In this document: positions 27,025 through 36,704 of the stretch, piece after piece
How the letters are laid out: the number at the start of each line of letters is the position of its first letter
Numbering within the stretch: the stretch's first letter is position 1
Assembly: GCA_002698985.1 (NCBI GenBank)
Contig: PAAY01000085.1
Location: 1-64,000 of the forward strand
Length of the DNA: 64,000 nt
Reading direction: 5' to 3'
From: Saprospirales bacterium
GTDB taxonomy: Bacteria; Bacteroidota; Bacteroidia; Chitinophagales; Saprospiraceae
The notes under the pieces: generated by a model
What the model was told of the DNA's origin: nothing
Databases searched by the model: none
What the model saw: only the letters and a program-made list of their open reading frames with translations
Translations under genes and position numbers: made by a program

Positions 27025-27912
27025 TTATCCTTCAAGGGCTGCCGCACCGCTTACGATCTCGAGGATCTCTCCGGTGATGGCCTCCTGACGGGCTTTGTTG
27101 TAAGTGAGCTTGAGGTCTTTCAACAAATCCTGAGCGTTCTCCGTCGCCTTGTCCATGGCGGTCATACGGGCGCCGTGTTCACTGGCGTGGGTGTCGAGCA
27201 GGAATTTGTGAAAAGTGGTTTGAAGGATGCTGGGAATCAGCGTTTCCAGCAGGGACTTCATGTCGGGCTCAAAGATATAGTCGGCTTTGCTGCCGTTGGT
27301 TTCAGCCGTCTCGGCTTTGGGCACCGGCAACCATTGCTCGCATTCGGGATATTGGGTGGCGGCATTCTTGAAGCGGCCATAAGCCACATCCACCGCATCG
27401 AATTCCTCTTTGGAAAAGGCATCCATCAGCCGCTGTGAAACCTGAGCCACGTTTTCAAAGCTCAAGTCGGCAAACAGCTCCACGTAATCATCGATGAGAT
27501 TGACGTCCTTGTAATTCTTCGCAAAGAACTCGTACCCCCTTTTACCGATGGGCAAAATGGTCAGGTTGCCTTCCTTGCGAACATCGTCGTACTTTTCGTG
27601 GATGGTCTTGATGGCAGCCTTGATCACGTTGGTGTTGAAGGCGCCACACAAACCACGATTGGAAGTAACCACCACCACACAGGCCTTTTTCACAGGCCTT
27701 TCTTTACCGAAGGAAGTGTCCGCATTGCCATCCAGGTTGGTCAGGATGTTGCGGAGCATTTCATTGAGCTTGTTGGCATAGGGGCGCATTTGCTGAATGG
27801 CCTGCTGAGCCCGGCGCAGTTTAGCAGCAGAAACCATTTTCATGGCTTTGGTGATCTGCTGGGTGTTTTGCACCGACTTTATGCGTTCCCGTACTGCTTT
27901 TAGATTTGCCAT
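27025..27912 (-). CDS. atpG: F1-ATPase gamma subunit
   Basis: 295 residues, usual length. N-terminal coiled-coil helix MANLKAVRERIKSVQNTQQITKAMKMVSAAKLRRAQ and the conserved C-terminal helix MTAMDKATENAQDLLKDLKLTYNKARQEAITGEILEIVSGAAAL are intact. The central rotor shaft of the ATP synthase. Last gene of atpBEFHAG, 99 bases after atpA with a hairpin between them. Confidence 0.97.
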   Translation of the reverse strand: MANLKAVRERIKSVQNTQQITKAMKMVSAAKLRRAQQAIQQMRPYANKLNEMLRNILTNLDGNADTSFGKERPVKKACVVVVTSNRGLCGAFNTNVIKAAIKTIHEKYDDVRKEGNLTILPIGKRGYEFFAKNYKDVNLIDDYVELFADLSFENVAQVSQRLMDAFSKEEFDAVDVAYGRFKNAATQYPECEQWLPVPKAETAETNGSKADYIFEPDMKSLLETLIPSILQTTFHKFLLDTHASEHGARMTAMDKATENAQDLLKDLKLTYNKARQEAITGEILEIVSGAAALEG

Positions 27913-27968
27913 GCCTTATTTTCTGTTTCTTTTACCGCCTGCCGGCGGAACATTACCATGCACTTTCA

Positions 27969-27994
27969 GCGTTCCGGACTTTCGCCCGGAACGC
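27969..27994. other. Intercistronic hairpin between atpA and atpG
   Basis: Perfect 9-bp stem GCGTTCCGG/CCGGAACGC (27969-27977, 27986-27994), 8-base loop, no T-tract on either strand. More likely an RNA-stability or processing element than a terminator. A second small GC hairpin (CCGCC/GGCGG) lies just beyond it at about 27936-27950. Confidence 0.65.
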
Positions 27995-28011
27995 CTCAGG
28001 TACATTGGTCT

Positions 28012-29601
28012 TTATGCTTTGCTGAACTGCGCTGAAAGTTCACCTGCCAGCTTTTCGAGTGTGGCGGTGTCCTCGTCAGTCAGTTTACCTGATTTGATCG
28101 AAAGAAGGGTCTCAGGATGGAGTTGCTCCAGCTTCAACAGGAAGAGCTCTTCGAACTCCTTGATCTTGTTTACAGGCACATCCTTGAGCAGACCTTTGGT
28201 TCCCAGGTATATGATGGCCACCTGTTTCTCAACCGATACCGGTGAGTATTGAGGCTGCTTCAGGATTTCCACGTTACGCTTACCTTTTTCGATTACCGCA
28301 AGGGTAGCGGCATCGAGGTCGGAACCGAACTTGGCAAAAGCCTCCAGCTCGCGGTACTGAGCCTGGTCGATCTTCAGCGTACCTGCCACCTTCTTCATGG
28401 ACTTGATCTGCGCCGCACCACCTACCCGGCTCACGGAGATACCTACGTTGATGGCAGGACGGATACCGGCGTTGAAGAGGTTGGACTCGAGGAAGATCTG
28501 ACCGTCGGTAATGGAGATAACGTTCGTCGGAATGTATGCTGAAACGTCACCGGCCTGGGTTTCGATGATCGGAAGTGCGGTCAAAGATCCGCCACCTTTC
28601 ACGATACCGGCCTCTTTGAGGCTCTCAGGCAGGTCGTTCATTTGCTGTGCAATCTCATCGTTGTTGATGATCTTGGCTGCACGCTCAAGCAGACGTGAGT
28701 GCAGGTAGAAGATGTCACCCGGATAAGCTTCACGTCCCGGAGGACGACGCAGCAAGAGCGAAACCTCACGGTAAGCCACGGCCTGCTTTGAAAGGTCATC
28801 GTAAACGATCAGCGCCGGACGACCGGTGTCGCGGAAGTACTCACCGATGGCAGCACCCGCATAAGGAGCAAAGAACACCAGCGGTGCCGGGTCGGCAGCA
28901 GAAGCCGAAACGATGATGGTATAGTCGAGCGCACCTGCATCTTCGAGGGTTTTGGCCACGTTGGCCACCGTAGAAGCCTTCTGACCAGAAGCTACATAAA
29001 TGCAGTAAACCGGTTCGCCGCGCTCGTAAAACTCTTTCTGATTGATGATGGTGTCAATGGCGATGGCCGTCTTACCGGTCTGGCGGTCACCAATGATGAG
29101 CTCACGCTGTCCACGTCCGATGGGGATCATGGAGTCAATGGCTTTGATACCAGTTTGCAGCGGCTCATTTACCGGCTGGCGGTAGATCACACCAGGAGCT
29201 TTGCGCTCGATGGGCATGGTGTACTTCTTGCCACCGATGGGGCCTTTACCGTCAATGGGTTCGCCCAGCGGGTTTACCACCCGGCCGATCATTTCTTCAC
29301 CCACCTCGATGGAGGCAATCTTGCCGGTACGGCGTACCGTAGAGCCTTCGTGGATGTGGTCGCCAGGGCCCATGAGCACGACCCCCACGTTGTCTTCTTC
29401 GAGGTTGAGCACCACGGCTCTTACACCGGTTTCGAACTCCACGAGTTCACCGGCCTGGGCATTGTTGAGGCCATAGACGCGGGCGATACCGTCACCGACC
29501 TGCAACACCGTTCCCACCTCTTCCAGTTCGGTGGTGGCGTCGAAGCCTGACAGTTGCTTTTTCAGTATCGCGGATATTTCATCAGGTTTGACGTCGATCA
29601 T
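28012..29601 (-). CDS. atpA: F1-ATPase alpha subunit
   Basis: 529 residues from the ATG at 29601 ([18 protein letters not shown]); the longer frame to 29670 starts inside the intergenic region. Walker A GDRQTGKT and the alpha signature [17 protein letters not shown] are present. Non-catalytic nucleotide-binding subunit of F1. The catalytic beta subunit gene (atpD) is not in this operon, nor elsewhere in the window. Confidence 0.98.
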   Translation of the reverse strand: MIDVKPDEISAILKKQLSGFDATTELEEVGTVLQVGDGIARVYGLNNAQAGELVEFETGVRAVVLNLEEDNVGVVLMGPGDHIHEGSTVRRTGKIASIEVGEEMIGRVVNPLGEPIDGKGPIGGKKYTMPIERKAPGVIYRQPVNEPLQTGIKAIDSMIPIGRGQRELIIGDRQTGKTAIAIDTIINQKEFYERGEPVYCIYVASGQKASTVANVAKTLEDAGALDYTIIVSASAADPAPLVFFAPYAGAAIGEYFRDTGRPALIVYDDLSKQAVAYREVSLLLRRPPGREAYPGDIFYLHSRLLERAAKIINNDEIAQQMNDLPESLKEAGIVKGGGSLTALPIIETQAGDVSAYIPTNVISITDGQIFLESNLFNAGIRPAINVGISVSRVGGAAQIKSMKKVAGTLKIDQAQYRELEAFAKFGSDLDAATLAVIEKGKRNVEILKQPQYSPVSVEKQVAIIYLGTKGLLKDVPVNKIKEFEELFLLKLEQLHPETLLSIKSGKLTDEDTATLEKLAGELSAQFSKA

Positions 29602-29676
29602 TGTATGAAAATTTTGCGTGGATGGTTGAGGATGGATGCAGGATGTGTCCATCCTGCGCCCATCGGACAACCGCCT

Positions 29677-30246
29677 TTAAGATGCGATGATTTGAGAGAT
29701 ATACAGGTTATCTTCAAACTGCTTGTGCAGCTCATTGAGTTTACGGGCAACACTGGAATCGTACTGCTTGCCATCAAATTCAATCAGAAGGCCACCAATC
29801 AGATTCGGATTCACCTTGGTCACAAGTTCGATTTCCCCTTTGGAAATGGCACTCTCCGCAAGCTTTTGACGAATCAGGTTGAGGGCCTTTTCATCCAGTT
29901 TCACAGCAGAGGTCACCTTCACCGTGGTGATGTTTTTCAACCGCTTGTATTCCTGGATGAATTCATTGGCAATTTCTGACAGGTAGGCTTCACGTCCTTT
30001 GCGAAGCAGGATGTTGATGAACTGCATTGTCAGGTCATCAAACTTGCCGCCTAAAATTGCCTCCAGAATTTTTTTCTTCTTGTCAGCCTTGATCACCGGG
30101 CTTTTGAGGAGCAGGTAAAAATCACGCACCTTGCTCAAGGCATCAAATGCTTTGATGTCTTCCAAAACCCTTTCGAGTTTGCCTTTTTCCTGGGCAACCT
30201 CGATCAGCGACCTGGCGTAACGTGAGGCTATTCTTTGTGCGCTCAT
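29677..30246 (-). CDS. atpH: ATP synthase delta subunit (OSCP)
   Basis: 189 residues. N-terminal helical domain MSAQRIASRYARSLIEVAQEKG and C-terminal VNPNLIGGLLIEFDGKQYDSSVARKLNELHKQF are diagnostic. It connects the peripheral stalk (subunit b) to F1. It lies between atpF and atpA; a GC hairpin occupies part of the 53-base gap before it. Confidence 0.96.
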   Translation of the reverse strand: MSAQRIASRYARSLIEVAQEKGKLERVLEDIKAFDALSKVRDFYLLLKSPVIKADKKKKILEAILGGKFDDLTMQFINILLRKGREAYLSEIANEFIQEYKRLKNITTVKVTSAVKLDEKALNLIRQKLAESAISKGEIELVTKVNPNLIGGLLIEFDGKQYDSSVARKLNELHKQFEDNLYISQIIAS

Positions 30247-30259
30247 AACATATTGATGG

Positions 30260-30294
30260 TTGTGACCCCGAAAGAATGCTCCTTCCGGTCACAA
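30260..30294. other. Intercistronic hairpin between atpF and atpH
   Basis: Outer arms TTGTGACC/GGTCACAA (30260-30267 and 30287-30294) pair perfectly. No T-tract follows on the minus strand, so a role in mRNA processing or stability is more likely than termination. Confidence 0.5.
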
Positions 30295-30299
30295 GTTCA

Positions 30300-30812
30300 T
30301 TAATTCAATTTGAGGTCTTTGACCAACTCCTCTACGAAGGCCTGCTGTTGCTTGTCGCCTTCGAGTTGTTTGCGAATAACCTTTTCTGCAATCTCGAGAG
30401 AGATCTTGCCAACCTGGTTTTTCAACTCCACAATGGCAGCCATCTTCTGGTTTTCGATTTGCTCTTTGGCATTGGTCACGATCTTCTTGGCCTCTTCTTT
30501 GGCCTTGTCTTTTGCTTCGGCAACGATGCGGTCGCCGGCTTCTTTGGCCTCTTTCAGAATCTTTGCACGTTCCTCACGGGCCTGTGCCAGCAGTTCTTCG
30601 TTCTCGGCCTTCATTTTGGCCATTTCTTCACGCACGCGCTTGGCTTCGTCCAGCGAGTTCTGAATATCAGATTCACGCTTCTTCAGCGCATTGATGATTG
30701 GGCGGAAGGCAAACTTGGCCATCAGCCCCCAGAAAAGGGCGAAGATGAGGATGGTCCAGGCAATGAGACCTACATCGGGCTTGAGAACACTCAGATCAAT
30801 AAGAAAAATCAT
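30300..30812 (-). CDS. atpF: ATP synthase F0 subunit b
   Basis: 170 residues from ATG 30812 (MIFLIDLSVLKPDVGLIAW). The start at 30869 would place the TM segment after an unlikely leader and inside the terminator hairpin. A single N-terminal membrane helix (LIAWTILIFALFWGLMAKFAF) is followed by a long charged coiled coil that dimerises as the peripheral stalk. It is preceded by a terminator-like hairpin separating it from atpE. Confidence 0.96.
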   Translation of the reverse strand: MIFLIDLSVLKPDVGLIAWTILIFALFWGLMAKFAFRPIINALKKRESDIQNSLDEAKRVREEMAKMKAENEELLAQAREERAKILKEAKEAGDRIVAEAKDKAKEEAKKIVTNAKEQIENQKMAAIVELKNQVGKISLEIAEKVIRKQLEGDKQQQAFVEELVKDLKLN

Positions 30813-30844
30813 ATCCTGATGGTGTTGATTTTTTTTGAAGAAGG

Positions 30845-30889
30845 AAAAAAAGACCGGGGCTGCAGCCAACCGCTGAGCTGCCCGGTCTT
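30845..30889 (-). terminator. Terminator-like hairpin between atpE and atpF
   Basis: Minus-strand arms AAGACCGGG/CCCGGTCTT (30889-30881 with 30858-30850) pair perfectly, and seven T residues follow, only 14 bases after the atpE stop. It has the full form of an intrinsic terminator inside an operon, so it probably acts as a partial attenuator that raises subunit a and c mRNA relative to the rest. Confidence 0.75.
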
Positions 30890-30902
30890 GAATTTTTACG
30901 GA

Positions 30903-31097
30903 TTAGCCTGCCACCAGTGACAAGATGATCGCGATCAGAGCAGCACCCTCAACGAGAGCTGCAGTCAGGATCATGTTTGCACGGATGTCACCCACAGCTT
31001 CTGGCTGACGGGCGATGGCTTCCATAGCTTTTGAACCGATCAAACCGATACCAAGACCGGCGCCGATTACTGCTATACCCATTCCAATTGGTGCCAT
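30903..31097 (-). CDS. atpE: ATP synthase F0 subunit c
   Basis: 64 residues, two membrane helices joined by the polar loop ARQPEA. The ion-binding carboxylate is E50 in ALVEGAAL. The residues after it are G-A rather than the S-T or T-x-Y of Na+-dependent rings, so proton coupling is expected. Forms the c-ring. Confidence 0.97.
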   Translation of the reverse strand: MAPIGMGIAVIGAGLGIGLIGSKAMEAIARQPEAVGDIRANMILTAALVEGAALIAIILSLVAG

Positions 31098-31124
31098 AAT
31101 AAATAAGGTATTAGTAATGAAAAA

Positions 31125-32375
31125 TTAATGATGAACTTCTTCAGTGGCCGCTCCGATGTACGAAGCAGTCAGCAGTGTAAATACAAAGGCCTGAATGAAT
31201 GCCACCAGCAATTCTATGCTCATCATGAACATGGAAAGCAGGGTGGACCCGATGGCTGTTCCAATACTGGGAGCCAATTGTCCCTTGCCGAAGACGAAGA
31301 TCAAGCCGACAAACACCACGAGGACGATGTGCCCTGCAGAGATGTTGGCAGCAAGACGCAGCATCAGCGTAAAAGGCTTGATGAACAGCCCGAGGAACTC
31401 AACCGGTGTAAGAACAACCTTCACCCATGCCGGCACACCGGGCATCCAGAAGATGTGCTCCCAGTAGTGCTTGTTGCCATTCAAATTGACAACAAAGAAG
31501 GTAAACAAGGCCAACACGCCTGTGAAGGCGAGGTTGCCGGTAACGTTTGAGTTGCCGAAAAAGGGAATCTGGCCAAACAGGTTCAGACCCAGTATGAAAA
31601 AGAACAATGCCTGCAAAAACGGCAGGTACTGCTCCCACTTGTTGCCTATGAATGGTTTTGCCACCTCATCCTGAATGAAAAGGAAAACCGGCTCGATGAG
31701 GGATTGGAGGCCTTTGGGCGCCATGCCGTCTCTCTTCTTGTAGGCATTGGCTACGGAGATGAACATCCAGGCAAGAAGGATGAACACAACGATCATGGAA
31801 ACCACGTTCTTGGTTACGGAGAAATCGTAAAACGAGGTTATGCCACCTCCGAAAAGCCCCGGATCCAATGTACTCTTGGGCTCAGCCAGGTACAACTGAT
31901 CGTTGTAGCAGACATAAACCACGTCCACTTCCTTTCCGTCCTCATTGACTTCTACCTTCGGAACGAAACCGGAAATCTCAACCTCCCCCTCAGGGAAAGA
32001 AGGATCGGACACCCTCCTGACTGTTCCCTCGAACAGCACAAAACGATCGATGGCCTTGTGACCACTGGCGTGGTGCCCGGGCTCAAATTTGCCGGAAGAG
32101 AAGGTATGAAATCCCTCGCCGGGAACATACAGGATGCAGGGCAGAGGAATGTAAAGCGGGCCGATGCTGTAAACGTTCTGATCGGAAACGTGGTGAAAAG
32201 CTGTCTTGCCAGGATCAAAACTGTGATCCACTTCTTCACCGCAAATCACCTCGGTATGATGCTCCCCGGCATCAGTGCCGGCGTGCTCATCATGACCATG
32301 GGTACCGTGATCTTGAGCGAACGAAGACGCTGCGAAAAATACAGATAGGATGTAAGTCAGAATTATGCGGCGCAT
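31125..32375 (-). CDS. atpB: ATP synthase F0 subunit a with long N-terminal extension
   Basis: 416 residues, well above the ~270 of E. coli. The extra ~170 residues begin with a signal-like segment (LTYILSVFFAASSFAQ), then a histidine-rich stretch DHGTHGHDEHAG and a beta-rich periplasmic domain with VICGEE and CYNDQ cysteines. The conserved half has five or six TM helices, the essential Arg340 in MLRLAANISAGH and the C-terminal ELLVAFIQAFVFTLL. First gene of the operon; neither atpI nor a small 1/i gene precedes it. Confidence 0.95.
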   Translation of the reverse strand: MRRIILTYILSVFFAASSFAQDHGTHGHDEHAGTDAGEHHTEVICGEEVDHSFDPGKTAFHHVSDQNVYSIGPLYIPLPCILYVPGEGFHTFSSGKFEPGHHASGHKAIDRFVLFEGTVRRVSDPSFPEGEVEISGFVPKVEVNEDGKEVDVVYVCYNDQLYLAEPKSTLDPGLFGGGITSFYDFSVTKNVVSMIVVFILLAWMFISVANAYKKRDGMAPKGLQSLIEPVFLFIQDEVAKPFIGNKWEQYLPFLQALFFFILGLNLFGQIPFFGNSNVTGNLAFTGVLALFTFFVVNLNGNKHYWEHIFWMPGVPAWVKVVLTPVEFLGLFIKPFTLMLRLAANISAGHIVLVVFVGLIFVFGKGQLAPSIGTAIGSTLLSMFMMSIELLVAFIQAFVFTLLTASYIGAATEEVHH

Positions 32376-32445
32376 CGACTACTGTTTTTTGGTGCGTAAA
32401 AGGAGCCATTTGATAATAAAAACAGACCCCTCCAGAAAAGCCGCG

Positions 32446-32474
32446 CAAAGGTATGTATTCCGGCCTTTTTTCAA
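32446..32474 (-). promoter_or_regulatory. Predicted Bacteroidota housekeeping promoter of the atp operon
   Basis: On the minus strand TTG (32474-32472), an 18-base spacer, then TACCTTTG (32453-32446), a full match to the TAnnTTTG -7 box. Predicted start is about 65 bases before the atpB ATG. Confidence 0.6.
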
Positions 32475-32718
32475 AAAGCAGGATTTGCATTTTTTCCCCT
32501 TCGGAAAAATTTATCCTTCCGATTGTAAATCAACAACTTAGCACAAGACAATCGCCAGCTTTGCACTCTATTGGCGCAAACCCGAGAGACTAAAATCTTC
32601 TTCGGCAATACCTGAAATCAGCAGGCAATTATTTGACGAATACACCTTATCACAGAAACAGCCACAGCACGAACCTATCACTTGAAAATCAGGCAAATAG
32701 TCATTTGAAAATGCCAAT

Positions 32719-32756
32719 AAAAAAACGGCCTGAAGCTCCAGATGGCTTCAGGCCGT
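32719..32756 (-). terminator. Intrinsic terminator of htrA
   Basis: Perfect 12-bp stem ACGGCCTGAAGC/GCTTCAGGCCGT (32725-32736, 32745-32756), 8-base loop, followed on the minus strand by a T-rich tract. It starts 43 bases after the htrA stop. Confidence 0.92.
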
Positions 32757-32798
32757 ATTCATTCATGCCATTTCTGACAAATCGGAAGGGCGACCAGC

Positions 32799-34304
32799 TT
32801 ACATTCCGAATGCGTAGTAGTAGGTTCCCGGAATGTCCTCGTAAACACCTTCCAGCAATACGCCACCCTTCTTGTCTTTCAGTATTTTGACCAACTCGTC
32901 AACACTGGTTACGGGTTTGTCATCCACTTTGGTGATGATGAATCCCGGACGCATGGTGGTGTACTTGCGCAATTTACCGGCAGTCAGGTCTTTCACTTTC
33001 ACGCCGCCTTTGATGTCCAGTTTGCGGGCCGTCTCTTTGTCAAGCGTCTCAAATTCAGCGCCCAGAATATTCAGGATGTCGGCGTGTTCTTTCTTCACCA
33101 GTTCGGCTTTTCCCTTGCGGTTGCTGAGTACTACATCGAAGGTTTTCTCTTTGCCGTCGCGCAACACTTTGACGTTCACCTTGTCACCCGGGCGGTGCTG
33201 TGCGATGATCTCCTGCAAGCGCGGGCTGTTGTCGATTTTGTTGCCGTCAACTTCGATGATCACATCACCCGGTTTGATACCGGCAGCACCGGCGGCGCTG
33301 TTCTCCAACAGGCTGTCCACATAGGCACCGCTGGTAACTCCGAGGTCTTTCTCTTTGGCCAGGTTTCCGTCAACGGTGCGGATCATTACTCCCAGCACAC
33401 CGCGTTGCACAACGCCGTACTTCATCAGGTCTTCCACCACTTTGCTGACGATGTTGCTGGGCACAGCGAAGCCATATCCTGAATAAGCACCTGTCGGGCT
33501 GGCGATGGCCGTATTGATGCCGATGAGCGCACCATCGAGGTTGACCAATGCACCACCGCTGTTTCCGGGGTTGATGGCTGCATCGGTTTGGATAAAGCTC
33601 TCCACGGCATACTGTTCCCGAAGGATGTTGATGTTACGGGCTTTTGCGCTGACAATACCGGCGGTAACGGTTGAGGTCAGGTTGAAGGGGTTGCCAACGG
33701 CCATTACCCATTCACCAACCCGCACTTCGTCGCTGTTGGCAAAGGGAATCGGGTGTAGGTCATCAGCTTTGATCTGGATGAGTGCAACATCGGTCGTTGG
33801 GTCGGTGCCTACTACCGTGGCTTTGAAAGTGCGGTTGTCGTGCAGGGTCACTTCGATGTCATCCGCATCGGCAATGACGTGGTTGTTGGTGACGATGTAG
33901 CCATCGGCGCTGATGATGACACCACTGCCGGAGCCCACTCGAACATCGGGCTGGGAGGGCCCTTCAAACCTGAAGCGCGGGCCAAAGAAATCCTCAAAAG
34001 GCGAATCCTTGAAGAAATCTTTGAACGGGTCTTCCATTTGCTGGCGATTGCCCAGAGGGTTGGTCTGAACTGAACGAATGTGCACCACCCCATCCATCAC
34101 CTTTTCGGCAACACGGGTAAAGTCCAGCGGTATGACGTTTCCATCTTCATCGAGGGTGTAAACTGCCTGGGTGGCAGGTGAACCGTCGATGTGCTCTACT
34201 TTCACAACCTTTGCGCCTCCGCCAATGGTGAGGTGATAAACACCCACTGTGAGAAGCGTTACGGCGAAAGCGATCAATCCTGTGATCAGATGATTCCGTT
34301 TCAT
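32799..34304 (-). CDS. HtrA/DegP-type periplasmic serine protease
   Basis: 501 residues. One N-terminal membrane/signal helix (LITGLIAFAVTLLTVGVY), then a trypsin-fold domain with catalytic triad H142 (TNNHVI), D172 (TDVALI) and S249 (GNSGGAL), and two PDZ domains (about 290-385 and 405-490). Degrades or refolds misfolded envelope proteins. The single-gene unit has its own terminator and begins an 8-kb block of protein quality-control genes. Confidence 0.95.
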   Translation of the reverse strand: MKRNHLITGLIAFAVTLLTVGVYHLTIGGGAKVVKVEHIDGSPATQAVYTLDEDGNVIPLDFTRVAEKVMDGVVHIRSVQTNPLGNRQQMEDPFKDFFKDSPFEDFFGPRFRFEGPSQPDVRVGSGSGVIISADGYIVTNNHVIADADDIEVTLHDNRTFKATVVGTDPTTDVALIQIKADDLHPIPFANSDEVRVGEWVMAVGNPFNLTSTVTAGIVSAKARNINILREQYAVESFIQTDAAINPGNSGGALVNLDGALIGINTAIASPTGAYSGYGFAVPSNIVSKVVEDLMKYGVVQRGVLGVMIRTVDGNLAKEKDLGVTSGAYVDSLLENSAAGAAGIKPGDVIIEVDGNKIDNSPRLQEIIAQHRPGDKVNVKVLRDGKEKTFDVVLSNRKGKAELVKKEHADILNILGAEFETLDKETARKLDIKGGVKVKDLTAGKLRKYTTMRPGFIITKVDDKPVTSVDELVKILKDKKGGVLLEGVYEDIPGTYYYAFGM

Positions 34305-34560
34305 GGTTCAATGTTTTTTGGTTCAGCAGTTTCTTGTTGTTTTCAAATGGTAGCTACGCAGCCGCTTAAGGCCAACAATTCAGTTTTTGGTTTACCGAAG
34401 GAACAGCTGTTGCTGAGCTGAGTATTTTATGAGAAACACCTGTTTTGTTGCGGGAGCGAATTTGAGATTAAACTTCTTTCAACCCATTTGTTTCCAGCTC
34501 CTTTTGAAATAGATTAACCTACCTGAATGTATTCTTAAAAACGCTATCTGTTGAAAATTT

Positions 34561-34590
34561 AACAGGGGAGCAGAAATCCGCTCCCCTGTT
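34561..34590 (-). terminator. Terminator of groESL
   Basis: Perfect 11-bp stem AACAGGGGAGC/GCTCCCCTGTT (34561-34571, 34580-34590) starting 8 bases after the groEL stop. The minus strand continues AAATTTTC, so a weak T-tract follows. Confidence 0.85.
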
Positions 34591-34598
34591 GCATTTGA

Positions 34599-36230
34599 TT
34601 ACATGTCGTACATGCCTGCATCAGGTCCGGCTGCCAGTTCTTTTTTCTTTTCCGGCAGCTCGCTGATGGCACACTCGGTCATGAGCAACATGCTGGCGAT
34701 GGAAGCGGCATTTTCGATGGCCACACGAGCCACTTTGGCCGGATCGATTACACCAGCTTTCTTGAGGTCTTCAAATTCACCCGTGCGGGCATTGTAACCG
34801 AATGCGCCTTTGCCATCCAAAACCTGCTGCAGTACGACACTTCCCTCCATACCTGCGTTGGTGGCGATGGTGCGCAACGGAGCCTCCAGCGCTTTGCTTA
34901 CGATGCTGACACCGGTGAACTCATCTTCATTCTCGCATTTTACATTGCGCAGCGACTCGATGGCCCTGACGAAGGCCACACCGCCACCCGGCACAATACC
35001 TTCTTCAATGGCGGCTCGGGTTGCATGGAGGGCGTCATCCACGCGATCTTTCTTCTCCTTCATTTCCACTTCGGTGGGTGCACCTACGTGCAATACGGCC
35101 ACACCACCGGCCAGTTTGGCAAGGCGTTCCTGAAGTTTCTCGCGGTCGTAATCAGAAGTGGTGTTTTCGATCTGGGTTTTGATCTGGTTGATGCGGGCTT
35201 TGATCTGATCGTCCTTGCCCATGCCACCCACAATGGTGGTGTTGTCTTTGTCGATTTTCACCTTCTCAGCGCGGCCAAGCTGATCCAGGGTGGTGTTCTC
35301 CAGCTTGTAGCCTTGCTCCTCGCTGATAACGGTGCCACCGGTCAGGATGGCAATGTCTTCCAGCATGGCTTTGCGACGATCACCGAAGCCCGGAGCCTTC
35401 ACAGCCACCACATTCAAGGTGCCGCGCAGGCGGTTTACAACCAGGGTACCCAGGGCAGCGCCCTCAACATCCTCGGCGATGATCAGCAGCGGCTTGCTCT
35501 CCTGGGCGGTTTTTTCCAGAATGGGCAAAATGTCTTTTACGTTGCTGATCTTCTTGTCGTGGATGAGGATGTAGGGGTTCTCGTATTCCACGGTCATTTG
35601 CTCGGTGTTGGTCACGAAGTAAGGTGACAGGTAACCGCGGTCAAACTGCATACCCTGCACTTCCTCCACATAGGTTTCGGTACCTTTTGCTTCCTCAACG
35701 GTGATCACACCATCGGTGGATACCCGCTTCATGGCATCGGCAATCAGTTGTCCGATTTCCTCATCGTTGTTGGCGCTGATGGTAGCCACCTGACGGATTT
35801 TGTCGAAGTTGTCCTTGACAGCCTCTGACTGCTTGCGGATGTTTTCGACAACCACTTCTACGGCTTTGTCAATGCCCCGTTTCAGGTCGATGGGATTGGC
35901 GCCGGCAGCCACGTTTTTCAATCCGGCATGCACCAGGGCCTGTGCCAGCACAGTAGCGGTGGTGGTACCGTCACCGGCCACATCGGCGGTTTTGCTGGCC
36001 ACTTCTTTGACCATCTGTGCCCCCATGTTCTCGAGGGGATCTTCCAGTTCGATTTCCTTGGCCACGGTCACACCGTCTTTGGTCACCTTGGGTGCACCGA
36101 AGCTCTTGCTGATCACCACGTTACGGCCTTTTGGACCCAGGGTCACCTTAACGGCATTGGCCAGTTTATCCAATCCAGCTTTGAGGCGCTCCTGCGCACG
36201 GCTGTTGAAAGTGATCTCTTTAGCTGCCAT
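34599..36230 (-). CDS. groL: Chaperonin GroEL (Hsp60)
   Basis: 543 residues from ATG 36230 ([19 protein letters not shown]); an in-frame TTG at 36239 is not preferred. ATP-binding motif [14 protein letters not shown] and the signature [16 protein letters not shown] are intact. The C-terminal tail is [21 protein letters not shown], without the usual run of GGM repeats. It forms the folding chamber with GroES, encoded 72 bases upstream. Confidence 0.98.
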   Translation of the reverse strand: MAAKEITFNSRAQERLKAGLDKLANAVKVTLGPKGRNVVISKSFGAPKVTKDGVTVAKEIELEDPLENMGAQMVKEVASKTADVAGDGTTTATVLAQALVHAGLKNVAAGANPIDLKRGIDKAVEVVVENIRKQSEAVKDNFDKIRQVATISANNDEEIGQLIADAMKRVSTDGVITVEEAKGTETYVEEVQGMQFDRGYLSPYFVTNTEQMTVEYENPYILIHDKKISNVKDILPILEKTAQESKPLLIIAEDVEGAALGTLVVNRLRGTLNVVAVKAPGFGDRRKAMLEDIAILTGGTVISEEQGYKLENTTLDQLGRAEKVKIDKDNTTIVGGMGKDDQIKARINQIKTQIENTTSDYDREKLQERLAKLAGGVAVLHVGAPTEVEMKEKKDRVDDALHATRAAIEEGIVPGGGVAFVRAIESLRNVKCENEDEFTGVSIVSKALEAPLRTIATNAGMEGSVVLQQVLDGKGAFGYNARTGEFEDLKKAGVIDPAKVARVAIENAASIASMLLMTECAISELPEKKKELAAGPDAGMYDM

Positions 36231-36302
36231 ATTCTTCAATGGTTTTTGTTAACGGTTTTGGAAGTGTTTTCTCTCTCGGGCCTTCGGCCCAATTGTGAAG
36301 AA

Positions 36303-36584
36303 TTAGTTGAGAACAACCAGGATGTCATCCTCCCGCATTACCAGGAATTCCTCACCATCGATGTTCAGCTCCTGGCCGGCGTATTTTCCGAAGAGCACAG
36401 AATCGCCGACTTTGAGGTTGATGGTGTGTCCGTCTTTACCTGGTCCTACTGCCACCACCTTGCCCTGCAGGGGCTTTTCTTTGGCAGTGTCAGGGATGAT
36501 GATACCTCCTTTGGTTTTTTCTTCTGCAGGCATGGGTTTTACAACCACGCGGTCATTGATAGGCTTGAATTTTACTTCACTCAT
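36303..36584 (-). CDS. groS: Co-chaperonin GroES
   Basis: 93 residues. Start [38 protein letters not shown], with the mobile loop present, and the [27 protein letters not shown] end. First gene of groESL. I see no CIRCE element (TTAGCACTC inverted repeat) upstream, so a different heat-shock control is likely. Confidence 0.97.
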   Translation of the reverse strand: MSEVKFKPINDRVVVKPMPAEEKTKGGIIIPDTAKEKPLQGKVVAVGPGKDGHTINLKVGDSVLFGKYAGQELNIDGEEFLVMREDDILVVLN

Positions 36585-36625
36585 AGGTTCAAAATGGTTT
36601 TGTGAACTGAATGAACAAAATTGAA

Positions 36626-36658
36626 TTTTCGGAGGCCCAGCTTGCTGGCCTCCGAAAA
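36626..36658. terminator. Perfect hairpin between hsp20 and groES
   Basis: 12-bp perfect stem TTTTCGGAGGCC/GGCCTCCGAAAA (36626-36637, 36647-36658), 9-base loop. It starts 46 bases after the hsp20 stop and 40 bases before the groES start, so it ends hsp20 transcription. The flanking A/T runs lie within the stem. Confidence 0.85.
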
Positions 36659-36704
36659 CACCAAAGCCCCTTACCGGAGCGATAAGAGGCTTAAATCTGA
36701 CTCA

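Larger units (their letters stand above)
32376..32798. other. Non-coding gap between atpB and htrA
   Basis: 423 bases with no plausible gene. It contains the atp promoter at the left and the htrA terminator at the right; the middle (about 32480-32715) is AT-rich and I see nothing specific in it. Confidence 0.6.

Noticed and set aside
36585-36625. CIRCE heat-shock operator before groES
   Set aside because: No TTAGCACTC-N9-GAGTGCTAA sequence present.
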